From Bilifractor porci (GTDB lineage Bacteria > Bacillota > Clostridia > Lachnospirales > Lachnospiraceae): a stretch of DNA of 64,000 bases. The notes under the pieces are model-generated. The model was given only the letters and a program-made list of their open reading frames with translations, was not told the DNA's origin and searched no databases. The stretch lies in contig NZ_VUMV01000004.1 of assembly GCF_009696005.1 (NCBI RefSeq), positions 62,001-126,000 of the forward strand, in the 5' to 3' direction. Positions 44,948 to 53,382 of the stretch are shown here, piece after piece (positions within the stretch are counted from its first letter, which is position 1; each line of letters begins with the position of its first letter). The position numbers and the translations under genes are program-made.

Positions 44948-46303
44948 ATGAACATACCAAAAAAAGCTACAGGAACTTTTACTGAAGGAAGAATACTGAA
45001 GCCTTTGCTGCTGTTTGCGTTTCCGGTTCTGCTGGCCATGTTTCTTCAGGCGATGTACGGGGCAGTGGATCTGCTGGTAGTCGGAAGGTTCTGCGGTGCA
45101 GCGGATATTTCAGGTGTATCAACCGGCTCCCAGATTATGCAAACCATTACAAACGTGCTGGCCAGTTTTGCCATGGGAACAACCATTTTACTCGGTCAGC
45201 GCATCGGCCAGGGTCGTTCCAGAGAATGCGGAAAGATCATCGGTTCTTCTGTTCTGTTTTTCGGAATAATCGCGGCCGTTCTGACTGTCGTTCTTCTTCT
45301 CTTCGCCCCACAGGCAGCTTCTGTCATGCAGGCTCCGGAAGAGGCTTTTTCACAGACGGTTACGTATGTCCGCATCTGTGGCGGTGGCACCCTGATCCTT
45401 ACCGCATACAATCTGATCAGCTGCATTTTCCGGGGTCTGGGTGACTCCCGCACGCCTCTGCTTACCGTCGGAATCGCCTGTGTGTGTAATATACTTGGAG
45501 ATCTTCTTCTGGTCGGCGCATTTCATATGGGCTGTGCCGGAGCCGCTGCGGCTACCGTTGCGGCTCAGCTGATCAGTGTAGTGATTTCGGCACTGATCAT
45601 CCGCAAAAAACATCTTCCGTTCCAGATGACCGTGAAGGATATCCGTTGGAGCAGGGATCTGATTGGAAAGACGTCTTCCCTTGGTCTTCCGATTGCTGTG
45701 CAGGATTTTCTGGTGGGAATTTCATTCCTGATTATTCTCTCTATTGTAAATTCTCTGGGAGTTCTTGTATCCGCCGGAGTCGGGGTGGCTGAAAAGGTCT
45801 GCGCCTTTATCATGCTGGTTCCGTCTTCCTTTATGCAGTCCATGGCTGCTTTTGTCGCCCAGAACTATGGCGCAGGCAGGTACAAAAGGGCTCTGAAATC
45901 TCTGGGCATCGGCATCATGATTTCGTTTTGCATCGGCCTGGCTATGTTTGCAGTTACCTTTTTTCATGGCAATCTGCTGGCAGGCATTTTCTCCCATGAC
46001 AGCCAGATCATTGCCAATGCGTGGGAGTATCTGAAAGCTTACTCTCTGGACTGCCTTCTGACCGCGATCTTCTTTTGCTTTGTGGGATTTTTCAACGGAA
46101 TCGGACAGACCCGGTTCGTCATGATCCAGGGAATTTTGGGCGCCTTCTGCGTCAGAGTCCCGGTCTCCTATCTGATGAGTCTTCAGCGGCCAGTCTCCCT
46201 GTTTCACATTGGTCTGGCTACGCCTGCCTCCTCGCTTCTTCAGACGGCTCTTGGTCTGCTCTGGCTGTTACATGTAAAAAAAATGTGGAAAGCAGCAAAA
46301 TAA
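44948..46303 (+). CDS. MATE family efflux transporter
   Basis: 451-residue, twelve-helix Na+- or H+-coupled exporter of the DinF/NorM type. Two homologous halves start KPLLLFAFPVLLAMFLQAMYGAVDLLVVGRF and IGKTSSLGLPIAVQDFLVGI in outline. AGGAGG lies four bases before the ATG. The gene is preceded by a perfect promoter and a terminator-like leader hairpin, an arrangement typical of regulation by ligand or by ribosome stalling. Substrates cannot be inferred. Confidence 0.93.
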   Translation: MNIPKKATGTFTEGRILKPLLLFAFPVLLAMFLQAMYGAVDLLVVGRFCGAADISGVSTGSQIMQTITNVLASFAMGTTILLGQRIGQGRSRECGKIIGSSVLFFGIIAAVLTVVLLLFAPQAASVMQAPEEAFSQTVTYVRICGGGTLILTAYNLISCIFRGLGDSRTPLLTVGIACVCNILGDLLLVGAFHMGCAGAAAATVAAQLISVVISALIIRKKHLPFQMTVKDIRWSRDLIGKTSSLGLPIAVQDFLVGISFLIILSIVNSLGVLVSAGVGVAEKVCAFIMLVPSSFMQSMAAFVAQNYGAGRYKRALKSLGIGIMISFCIGLAMFAVTFFHGNLLAGIFSHDSQIIANAWEYLKAYSLDCLLTAIFFCFVGFFNGIGQTRFVMIQGILGAFCVRVPVSYLMSLQRPVSLFHIGLATPASSLLQTALGLLWLLHVKKMWKAAK

Positions 46304-46459
46304 CCGTTTTCCTCCGATCTGACAGCTTTAGCAGTGAAAGAATGCAGACAGGGATCAGAATCAGCTGAAGAACAATCGCTGCCGCACATGCCGGCAAGCG
46401 AAGCGATTTCAAACGAAATCCGGATCAATTTGCCCGCTCCGTAGAAATGTACCCGACAG

Positions 46460-47242
46460 TCATAAGACAGCGCTTGTTCCATCACCTTTGGCCACCTCTC
46501 CATGCAGCGCTTCACTTAAAGAATACGGCACACCTCTCGGCCCCCTGACAGCATAAATGCCATATTCATTTTTCAAAACATGAAATGTGAACCTGTCCGG
46601 CTTAAACCGCTCAAGAAGTTCGATCTTCATGATTGCTCTGATCGTAAGGTGATCATCCGTATAATTGTAAGGGATATTCGTCTGCGTAACTTTGCATTGA
46701 TAGAGAATAGCCGATACCGGGTAAGCTACGTACATAAATACGATATCACCCGCTTTAATTCCCATTCCCTGCTTCCAGTTTATTTCACTTTTATCATCAA
46801 ACGCGTGCTCTATATCGTAATACTTCGGATTTGCTGGGATAATCCATTCTTTTGGCGGACGATACGCCTGCTTTTTTTGTTTGGAGGCAGTTACGAGAAA
46901 GCTTTCATCAATCCATCTGCAGATATCTTCGAAAGGAACCGTTCCATCAAGAAGGATGGAGATCCAACTTCCACGGGTGAAATGATATCCTTTAAAATAT
47001 CCATCTTGTTGCGTTACTACGTCCACGAGCAGCGGATCACTTAGTTTTACATTGATAATATCCACCCTCTGTTGTCCGGTCAGTCCCAGCTTATCCTTCG
47101 GAACATCCATGATAATCGCAAACCACTTACGGTTGTCCGAATGCCGCATGACCGGAAAGGTCGGAGCAGTCGGCAAAGGATAATCCTCCACAACGTCATA
47201 TTTCTTTTTCACATATTTGAATATCTCATCGCGCTCAATCAT
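46460..47242 (-). CDS. YjbR/MmcQ-domain protein fused to EVE-like domain
   Basis: 260 residues. Residues 1-118 match the YjbR/MmcQ (DUF419) fold with VMRHSDNRKWFAIIM and KGYHFTRGSWISILLDG. Residues 135-250 look like a PUA-class EVE domain: WIIPANPKYYDIEHAF, INWKQGMGIKAGDIVFMYV, and a closing EYGIYAVRGPRG. EVE domains bind modified bases, so a nucleic-acid-binding role is likely. Third gene of the hxlR-rarA operon (39 bases after rarA), consistent with genome maintenance. The last 20 residues may be atypical, as the frame continues past the domain. Confidence 0.78.
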   Translation of the reverse strand: MIERDEIFKYVKKKYDVVEDYPLPTAPTFPVMRHSDNRKWFAIIMDVPKDKLGLTGQQRVDIINVKLSDPLLVDVVTQQDGYFKGYHFTRGSWISILLDGTVPFEDICRWIDESFLVTASKQKKQAYRPPKEWIIPANPKYYDIEHAFDDKSEINWKQGMGIKAGDIVFMYVAYPVSAILYQCKVTQTNIPYNYTDDHLTIRAIMKIELLERFKPDRFTFHVLKNEYGIYAVRGPRGVPYSLSEALHGEVAKGDGTSAVL

Positions 47243-47281
47243 TGCTTCTTTGCCTTTGCAGACTGCCTTACCTCTCTATGT

Positions 47282-48661
47282 TCAATTTTCCCATGGTTTC
47301 TCGGGCTTTCCTGAAAGCGACGGGTCAACATAAGCGTACCTATTTGGTTCTTTCCCGATTTTTCTGAAATATGCTTTGATGTCTTTCTCGTGTCCGATAT
47401 CATTCGGCTCATAGATTTGTTCTTTACGAATCTCATCGGGAAGATACTGCTGCTCCACCCAGTGATTCGGATAGTTATGCGCATACTTGTAACCGACACC
47501 CCGGCCAAGCTTTTTTGCCCCCTTATAGCTGGAGTCCTGCAGGTAGGATGGAATCGGCAGATTCCCCGTCTTCCGGACTAGCGACAATGCTTTTTCAATA
47601 CCGAGATAAGCGGAATTGGATTTTGGAGCGGAAGCAATATAGGCGGCCGCCTGCGCCAAAATGATTCTACCTTCCGGCATGCCAACGCGCTCTACACCGA
47701 TTGCCGCCGATGCTGCAACACAGATGGCCATCGGGTCGGCATTACCAACTTCTTCCGATGCAGCTACCAGCATTCTGCGTGCAATATACTTCACATCCTC
47801 GCCCGCTTCCAGCATCCGGGCCAGATAATAAAGGGCAGCATCCGGATCCGATCCGCACATGGACTCAATAAAAGCAGCGATCGTATCGTAGTGATTGTCC
47901 CCGGTCTTATCGTAGCGGATTGCTTTCTTCTGTATGCATTCCTCTGCTACCTCCAGTGTGACATGTATCTTTCCATCACTGCCCGGATCTGTTGTAAGCA
48001 CAGCAAGTTCTATGGCATTTAGCGCGGCGCGGGCATCGCCATCCGCAATATCCGCAAGGAAATCTGCCGCCTCCTCCGTGATAACAGCGTTGTACGATTT
48101 TACTCCCCTTTCTGACTCAAAAGCCCGGTGGATCAAAGTCAGAATATTCTCCTTCGACAGCGGCTTCAGTTCGAAGATTCTTGATCTCGAAAGAAGTGCT
48201 CCATTCACTTCAAAATATGGATTCTCTGTCGTCGCGCCGATCAAAATCACCGTGCCGTCTTCCACATATGGCAGCAGATAGTCCTGCTGCGCCTTATTGA
48301 ACCGGTGGATCTCATCAATAAAAAGAATCGTTTTTCTTCCGTAACCGCCCAAATTCTCTTTAGCTCTTGCGACAACCTCCTCAAGATCTTTCTTTCCTGC
48401 AATCGTAGCGTTCACCTGATGGAAATCAGCGGATGTAGTACCAGCAATCACACGTGCGAGGGTTGTTTTTCCCACGCCGGGCGGTCCGTAAAAGATAACC
48501 GAACTGATCCGGTCCGCTTTAATTGCACGGTAAAGAAGCTTATCCTTCCCGATAATATCCTCCTGGCCAACTACCTCCTCCAAAGTCTGCGGACGCATCC
48601 TGGCAGCAAGGGGAGCCTCCTTTTCTTTCCGGCTCTCAGCCGCATATTCAAAAAGATCCAT
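47282..48661 (-). CDS. rarA: Replication-associated recombination protein RarA (MgsA)
   Basis: 459-residue clamp-loader-like AAA+ ATPase that acts at stalled forks. Walker A GPPGVGKTT near residue 60, Walker B FIDEIHRFNK near 110, sensor 1 GATTENP near 140, and the MgsA C-terminal region with ECIQKKAIRYDKTGDNHYDTIAAFIES and LPIPSYLQDSSYKG. Its ATG follows directly on the stop codon of the HxlR gene, so the two are translationally coupled. The coupling to a stress-type regulator is not usual for rarA. Confidence 0.95.
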   Translation of the reverse strand: MDLFEYAAESRKEKEAPLAARMRPQTLEEVVGQEDIIGKDKLLYRAIKADRISSVIFYGPPGVGKTTLARVIAGTTSADFHQVNATIAGKKDLEEVVARAKENLGGYGRKTILFIDEIHRFNKAQQDYLLPYVEDGTVILIGATTENPYFEVNGALLSRSRIFELKPLSKENILTLIHRAFESERGVKSYNAVITEEAADFLADIADGDARAALNAIELAVLTTDPGSDGKIHVTLEVAEECIQKKAIRYDKTGDNHYDTIAAFIESMCGSDPDAALYYLARMLEAGEDVKYIARRMLVAASEEVGNADPMAICVAASAAIGVERVGMPEGRIILAQAAAYIASAPKSNSAYLGIEKALSLVRKTGNLPIPSYLQDSSYKGAKKLGRGVGYKYAHNYPNHWVEQQYLPDEIRKEQIYEPNDIGHEKDIKAYFRKIGKEPNRYAYVDPSLSGKPEKPWEN

Positions 48662-49087
48662 TTACTGTCCCACCTTGTCTTCCGAATCACCGTACAGCTT
48701 TTTATCGTACTTAAAGCCCCAGTTCATAATCGCATAGAATACCGGAAGCAGGTCTCTTCCCATTTCGGTCAGGGAATACTCCACATGAGGTGGAATCTCA
48801 TTAAACTGCTTCCTTGTGATCAGTTCGTCGTCTTCAAGTTCACGGAGTCCCTTGGTCAGCATTGTGTTCGTAATACCCGGAAGATCTTTCTTCAGCTGTC
48901 CAAACCGGACTGTGTCATAAATGCACATCTCATACATAAGCTGTGACTTCCATCTGCCCTGCAGCATTACGAGAAGCGGAGTGACAGGACAGTGCCCATT
49001 CTCCGTTACAATTCCGTTCTTGATATTCTTCAGGTACTCTGGATAGGTCATATACTCTGCAGGTTTTTCTTCTATTTTCGCTGCCAT
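48662..49087 (-). CDS. HxlR-family transcriptional regulator
   Basis: 141 residues from ATG at 49087 (AGAGGA upstream). Winged-helix protein of the HxlR type: CPVTPLLVMLQGRWKSQLMYEM at the start of the domain, FGQLKKDLPGITNTMLTKGLRELEDDELI for the recognition helix and wing, and PPHVEYSLTEMGRDL. The single N-terminal Cys of this family is present. HxlR proteins often sense electrophiles or oxidants. It heads an operon with rarA and the YjbR/EVE gene, and its promoter resembles that of the neighbouring uvrA2-like gene, suggesting one regulon. Confidence 0.9.
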   Translation of the reverse strand: MAAKIEEKPAEYMTYPEYLKNIKNGIVTENGHCPVTPLLVMLQGRWKSQLMYEMCIYDTVRFGQLKKDLPGITNTMLTKGLRELEDDELITRKQFNEIPPHVEYSLTEMGRDLLPVFYAIMNWGFKYDKKLYGDSEDKVGQ

Positions 49088-49152
49088 AATTTTTCCTCTC
49101 AGCAATGTTTAGCTCACGTCTTTAAATCTTCTTCCGACTTAATTGTATATAA

Positions 49153-49204
49153 ATGATACTATATCCAGATAGGCAATCAAATACATTTTTTCTAACATTG
49201 TGTC
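49153..49204 (-). promoter_or_regulatory. hxlR promoter and shared upstream element
   Basis: Minus-strand TTGATT (49180-49175), 16-base spacer, TATCAT (49158-49153). Upstream of the -35 it carries TTAGAAAAAATGTAT, closely matched upstream of the uvrA2-like gene at the same distance from the start codon. Confidence 0.6.
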
Positions 49205-49230
49205 AGATATTACGAAAGATTTTTTACCTT

Positions 49231-51738
49231 TTATATATACTGCCCGGTAATGCTTTCATTAAACCGTTTGATTTCATCAGGGGTGCCACTCGCAACGATC
49301 CTGCCGCCTTCCTTTCCGCCGCCCGGTCCCATGTCGATAATGTAATCGGCATTCTTAATGACATCCAGATCATGCTCAATGACAACGACAGTTGCTCCAT
49401 GATCAATCAGTGTCTGAAAAACAAGCAGCAGCGTCTTCACATCCTGCGGATGCAGGCCAATCGTCGGTTCATCAAAAACAAACACAGAGTCGCTCTGACC
49501 CTTTCCCATCTCGCTGGCAAGCTTCAGCCGCTGCGCTTCGCCGCCGGAAAGCCCAGGTGTTTCCTCTCCAAGAGTCAGATATCCGAGGCCTAAGTCATGC
49601 AGTACCTGCAGGCGCTGCTGCAGGAGTTTAAGTCCGCCGAGGGCGTGCAGCACCTGATCCACATTCATATTCATGAGTTCCGGCAGACTGTATTCGTTCC
49701 CGTCCTTTGCTTTTCTGCGGATATCAAAAGCATTTCTGCTGTACCGGGAGCCCCGGCAGTCCGGGCAGGGAATCTTCACGTCGGGCAAAAACTGAACATC
49801 CAGCGAAATCTCCCCTGTTCCGTCACAGGTCGGGCAGCGGAGTTTTCCCGTATTATAAGAGAAATCTCCGGCCTTGAAGCAGTGTTCCTTCGCGTCTTTT
49901 GTTTTTGCGTAAACTTTTCTGAGCTCGTCATGGACATTCGCGTACGTCGCCACGGTCGAGCGCACATTGATGCCAATCGGTGTCGCATCGATCAGCTTGA
50001 CTTGTGTGATTCCCTCTGCCTCGATGTTTTTTACATGTCCAGGAAGCTTCTGCCCGCTGATTTTTGCCCTGAGCGCCGGAATCAGACTTTCAAGCACCAT
50101 TGTCGTCTTTCCAGATCCGGAGACGCCCGTCACCACCGTGAGTCTCCCCATCGGGATCCGCACATCCAGTGGATGTACAGTGTGAATAGTTCCTGTATCC
50201 AAATGAATGACGCCTTTCTCAAACATGGCAGACGCCTTTGTAACCGGGCGGATTCTTGCTTCATACTGATCGGAGAGATATGATCCAATGACCGATTCCG
50301 GATTTTTTGAGACATCCTCGATGCTTCCCTCCGCAATAACCGTTCCTCCGTCCGCTCCGGCTCCTTTTCCCATCTCGATCATCCAGTCGGCGTGCTTCAA
50401 CACCTGCGTGTCATGATCGACAATGATGACGGAGTTCCCGTCCGCCCGAAGATCGTCCATCACGCCGGTCAGCCCTTTGAGATTATAGGGGTGCAGGCCG
50501 ATCGACGGCTCATCAAGAACATAGAGTACGCCGGTCGTACGGTTGCGGACTGCCCTCGCGAGCTGCACACGCTGCCTCTCACCCGTGGAAAGTGTCGAGG
50601 CCGCTCTGTCAAGAGAGAGATAGCCAAGCCCCAGATCCATCAGCCGCTTTGAGACATCCATGAAGGATTCGCAGATGTTTTCTGCCATGGGACGCATCTC
50701 TTCCGGCAAAGAAGCCGGAACGCCCTGCACCCAGGGAATCAGTTCTGAGAGAGTCATAGCCGCGGCCTCATCCAGCCCTATCCCCCGAAGCCTGGGCGCG
50801 CGGGCGGCTTCCGAAAGCCTTGTCCCGTGACAATCCGGACAGACATCCTCTTCCAGATATTTTACAAGCCGCTTCATTCCCTTCTCGTCCTTAACCTTAG
50901 CCAGAGAATTTTTCACGGAATTAACCGCGCTGTAATAATTGAAATCCATCTCCGCCGGTTCCAGCGTATTCGGATTGACGTAGTGAATATGATGCTTCTT
51001 CAGTTCGCCGTGATAGACAATTTCCTTTTCCTCCGGCGAGAGGTCGCGGAACGGCACATCAGTCCGCACGCCCATCGTCCGCACAATATCCTTCATCAGT
51101 GACCACATGAGCGTCCCCCAGACGACGACCGCACCTTCGTCAATTGTCTTGGAATCATCCGGCACCAGCGCTGCCTCATTCACAGTCTGGACGACTCCCG
51201 TTCCGCCGCAGGTCGGGCAAGCACCTGTACTGTTGAAGGCAAGTTCCTCGGCTCCTGGGCCATAGAATTTCGCGCCGCAGACAGGGCACGTGATTTCCTG
51301 CATGGCAGCGACAGATAGAGACGGCGGGCAGTAGTGCCCGTTGGGGCAGCGGTGGCTTGCAAGACGGGAAAACATAAGCCGCAGACTATTGAGCAATTCC
51401 GAAAGTGTACCGAACGTGCTGCGGATGCCGGGAACTCCCGGCCGCTGGCGCAGCGCAAGCGCCGCCGGTACATACCGGACATCATCCACATCCGCCCGTT
51501 CCGCCTGCGTCATTCTCCGGCGCGTGTAAGTAGAGAGGGATTCCAGGTATCTGCGGGATCCCTCCGCATACAGCGCGCCAAGCGCAAGCGATGATTTTCC
51601 CGAACCGGAGACCCCGGCGATCGCTACAATCTCATTAAGCGGGACATCCACATTGATATTTTTCAGGTTATGAACCTTCGCGCCGCGTACCTCGATATTC
51701 TTTGGCAACATCTTCCTTTGTCTGCTCTCACTGGACAT
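49231..51738 (-). CDS. UvrA-like excinuclease ATPase, short (UvrA2) class
   Basis: 835 residues against about 940 for canonical UvrA. Two ABC ATPase halves: Walker A GVSGSGKSS near residue 43 and GVSGSGKTT near 535, signatures STGERQR and LSGGEAQR, and Walker B LDEPSIGLHP and FDEPTIGLHP. Zinc modules CPTCGGTG near 190 and CPTCDGTG..CPDCRGSR near 660 are kept. The region that docks UvrB in UvrA (residues about 120-245) is much shortened, as in UvrA2/DrrC proteins, which act in DNA-damage tolerance or resistance to DNA-binding antibiotics. Start ATG 51738 follows GAGG. Confidence 0.88.
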   Translation of the reverse strand: MSSESRQRKMLPKNIEVRGAKVHNLKNINVDVPLNEIVAIAGVSGSGKSSLALGALYAEGSRRYLESLSTYTRRRMTQAERADVDDVRYVPAALALRQRPGVPGIRSTFGTLSELLNSLRLMFSRLASHRCPNGHYCPPSLSVAAMQEITCPVCGAKFYGPGAEELAFNSTGACPTCGGTGVVQTVNEAALVPDDSKTIDEGAVVVWGTLMWSLMKDIVRTMGVRTDVPFRDLSPEEKEIVYHGELKKHHIHYVNPNTLEPAEMDFNYYSAVNSVKNSLAKVKDEKGMKRLVKYLEEDVCPDCHGTRLSEAARAPRLRGIGLDEAAAMTLSELIPWVQGVPASLPEEMRPMAENICESFMDVSKRLMDLGLGYLSLDRAASTLSTGERQRVQLARAVRNRTTGVLYVLDEPSIGLHPYNLKGLTGVMDDLRADGNSVIIVDHDTQVLKHADWMIEMGKGAGADGGTVIAEGSIEDVSKNPESVIGSYLSDQYEARIRPVTKASAMFEKGVIHLDTGTIHTVHPLDVRIPMGRLTVVTGVSGSGKTTMVLESLIPALRAKISGQKLPGHVKNIEAEGITQVKLIDATPIGINVRSTVATYANVHDELRKVYAKTKDAKEHCFKAGDFSYNTGKLRCPTCDGTGEISLDVQFLPDVKIPCPDCRGSRYSRNAFDIRRKAKDGNEYSLPELMNMNVDQVLHALGGLKLLQQRLQVLHDLGLGYLTLGEETPGLSGGEAQRLKLASEMGKGQSDSVFVFDEPTIGLHPQDVKTLLLVFQTLIDHGATVVVIEHDLDVIKNADYIIDMGPGGGKEGGRIVASGTPDEIKRFNESITGQYI

Positions 51739-51808
51739 AACAATGACCTCTTTGCCTTTCTTGCTCCTTATTTTTATTCTTGATAGTTGTTTTGTTCCTG
51801 GTATCTAT

Positions 51809-51885
51809 ATCGTAGTGTATTCCAATTTTATATCAAGTACGCAGTTTTTTCTAATATAGTATCTTTTGTGATACCATCACAAAAG
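51809..51885 (-). promoter_or_regulatory. uvrA2 promoter and inverted repeat
   Basis: Minus-strand TTGATA (51836-51831), 16-base spacer, TACGAT (51814-51809). Upstream is TTAGAAAAAACTGC, paralleling the hxlR promoter. Further up, CTTTTGTGAT-ACC-ATCACAAAAG (51863-51885) is a perfect 10-bp inverted repeat without a T tract, so it is more likely an operator than a terminator. Confidence 0.6.
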
Positions 51886-51978
51886 TCGTCGGCAATGTCA
51901 GAGATTTTAACCTTTCCTTTTTATTCTAGATTCTCATCCTGCTTTGTCTGTACATTTCCTGTCAGAGTCTCTACACAG

Positions 51979-52022
51979 AAAAAGCCTGCAAACATCAGGA
52001 GTATTCCCTAATGCCCGCAGGC
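51979..52022 (-). terminator. Terminator of the toxin-antitoxin operon
   Basis: Minus strand: GCCTGC/GCAGGC outer stem and CATTAGG/CCTGATG inner stem, then five Ts. It lies 150 bases after the toxin stop codon; the intervening stretch has no gene. Confidence 0.88.
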
Positions 52023-52173
52023 GTGATAACGATTCCAATTCGATCCTGCCAGATATAAAACTAAACTTTAATGCTAAGTTTCGTAAGCTGTCGTATTTCC
52101 GGTATTCGTATTAGACTATTTCTATCAACTATCTGATTTCCTGTTGCCAAAGTGTTGCCACGGTTTGTTTAGA

Positions 52174-52485
52174 TTACAGCTTATTACGGTAATTTTCCAG
52201 CATATGAAAGAATCCTGCCAGATATACTGTTTCTCCATCTACTCTGTAGATAAACACATAATCATGTTTCTCCAATGTCAGTTTCCGGTATCCTTTTGAT
52301 TGCAGATAAGGATCTTCGCAGAAAGCAAAAGACTCTGCCATTTTTTCAAGCAGGTCATACGCGTGCTCGATGTCATCCAAAACTGCTTCCGCTGCAGTAG
52401 GATTTCTCAAAGTATTGACAATGTAGCTGATGCATTTATCGATCTGACGCTCTGTATGTTCCGGAATAGCGAGCTTATAAGCCAT
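52174..52485 (-). CDS. RelE/ParE-family toxin
   Basis: 103-residue toxin of the type II RelE/ParE superfamily. Helical start YKLAIPEHTERQIDKCISYIVNTLRN and the C-terminal beta strands YRKLTLEKHDYVFIYRVDGETVYLAGFFHM are the usual fold, with basic residues on the sheet. Whether it cleaves ribosome-bound mRNA (RelE) or targets gyrase (ParE) is not evident. It overlaps the antitoxin gene by 11 bases and starts at ATG 52485 after GAGGGAG. Confidence 0.9.
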   Translation of the reverse strand: MAYKLAIPEHTERQIDKCISYIVNTLRNPTAAEAVLDDIEHAYDLLEKMAESFAFCEDPYLQSKGYRKLTLEKHDYVFIYRVDGETVYLAGFFHMLENYRNKL

Positions 52486-52735
52486 AATTCTCCCTCACAT
52501 CAGACAATGCTTCTCGAGCCGATCTGGTTTTTCCGCCTCTAATATCATTTTCGGATATCTCCAGCTCACGGTAGAGCTGCTCCCTATGATGCATCTCCTC
52601 GAAGGCCTCCATACTCATCAGCACCATATCGCCATATCCATTCTTTGTTACAAAAATAGGATCAGAACTCTTATGGCACATTTCGGAAACTTTTGCTGTA
52701 TCTTTTAAATCTTTAATAGGAATGATCTGCGGCAT
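52475..52735 (-). CDS. Phd/YefM-family antitoxin
   Basis: 86 residues. The N-terminal part, PQIIPIKDLKDTAKVSEMC then PIFVTKNGYGDMVLMSMEAFEE, is the Phd/YefM dimerisation and DNA-binding fold. The C-terminal helix would wrap the toxin. It represses its own operon; the palindrome between its -35 and -10 boxes is the likely operator. AGGTG precedes the ATG. Confidence 0.92.
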   Translation of the reverse strand: MPQIIPIKDLKDTAKVSEMCHKSSDPIFVTKNGYGDMVLMSMEAFEEMHHREQLYRELEISENDIRGGKTRSAREALSDVRENYGL

Positions 52736-52770
52736 GTAATCACCTCTCGTTTCTCACTAACTATGTCTTA

Positions 52771-52799
52771 TTTATACCATAATTATGGGCTTTTCGCAA
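52771..52799 (-). promoter_or_regulatory. Toxin-antitoxin promoter with palindrome in spacer
   Basis: Minus-strand TTGCGA (52799-52794), 17-base spacer, TATAAA (52776-52771). The spacer contains the perfect 12-base palindrome CCATAATTATGG (52777-52788), so antitoxin binding there would exclude RNA polymerase. Confidence 0.7.
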
Positions 52800-52897
52800 C
52801 GCTATCTGCAACACTGCTTAACTACAAATTGGCATAAAGCAAAAGGCATCAGACGTCACCCTTGATCCCCTCATCTGTTATTATTTAGCTTATCACA

Positions 52898-53008
52898 TTA
52901 TTCTTCTTTCTTTTCTTCCAGTCCCGGAAGTTCTTCAAGCGAAATCTCTGATATCATCTTCATTTGGCGGACTGCCATGCTGCGGAGCAGTTTCAGTCTC
53001 TCAGCCAT
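52898..53008 (-). CDS. Short ORF, unknown
   Basis: 36 codons beginning MAERLKLLRSMAVRQ and ending in an acidic Glu-Lys cluster, with an AGGCAGGG-like site upstream. It lies in a decayed stretch between the toxin-antitoxin pair and a regulator relic, so it may be the tail or head of a lost gene. No family recognised. Confidence 0.25.
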   Translation of the reverse strand: MAERLKLLRSMAVRQMKMISEISLEELPGLEEKKEE

Positions 53009-53110
53009 TGTCGGTCCCTGCCTTAAGCCCCCAAAATGTCATGCTCGCCAGATGTCAAATTTTAGAGTCATTCATAGGCTTACGGCATTAACAGGTGCAT
53101 CAATCCGATT

Positions 53111-53280
53111 TCATGCTGTACCGGTGTCATACCGTGCGTGAGCAAAGCTATTAATTACCGCCTCACGAATCGCCTCAGCTGGTACTTCCGGTATCTCCAC
53201 ACGGTGAATTCCGTCATCATTCATTTTTACACGCCGACGCATATTTTTTATAATAAAGGACAACTTGAGAGACACTGGCA
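53111..53280 (-). pseudogene. Fragment of AlbA_2/AAA_4 (RecG-like) regulator
   Basis: A minus-strand frame of about 55 codons contains GIHRVEIPEVPAEAIREAVINSFAHARY, quoted here in pieces as GIHRVEIPEVP and EAIREAVINSFAHARY. This is the hallmark of the central ATP-binding part of Schlafen-AlbA_2/AAA_4 transcriptional regulators, which normally exceed 400 residues. Both ends are missing: a stop closes the frame at 53111 and upstream sequence is out of frame. Confidence 0.65.
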
Positions 53281-53382
53281 CTCACACCTGCTCCCAAGCC
53301 TTCTCCACAGTACCGGTGGAATCTTACCGTAAATCCGTAATCGTCTCCACGATATTGCACTTTGCATCCGACTTTATTCTTT

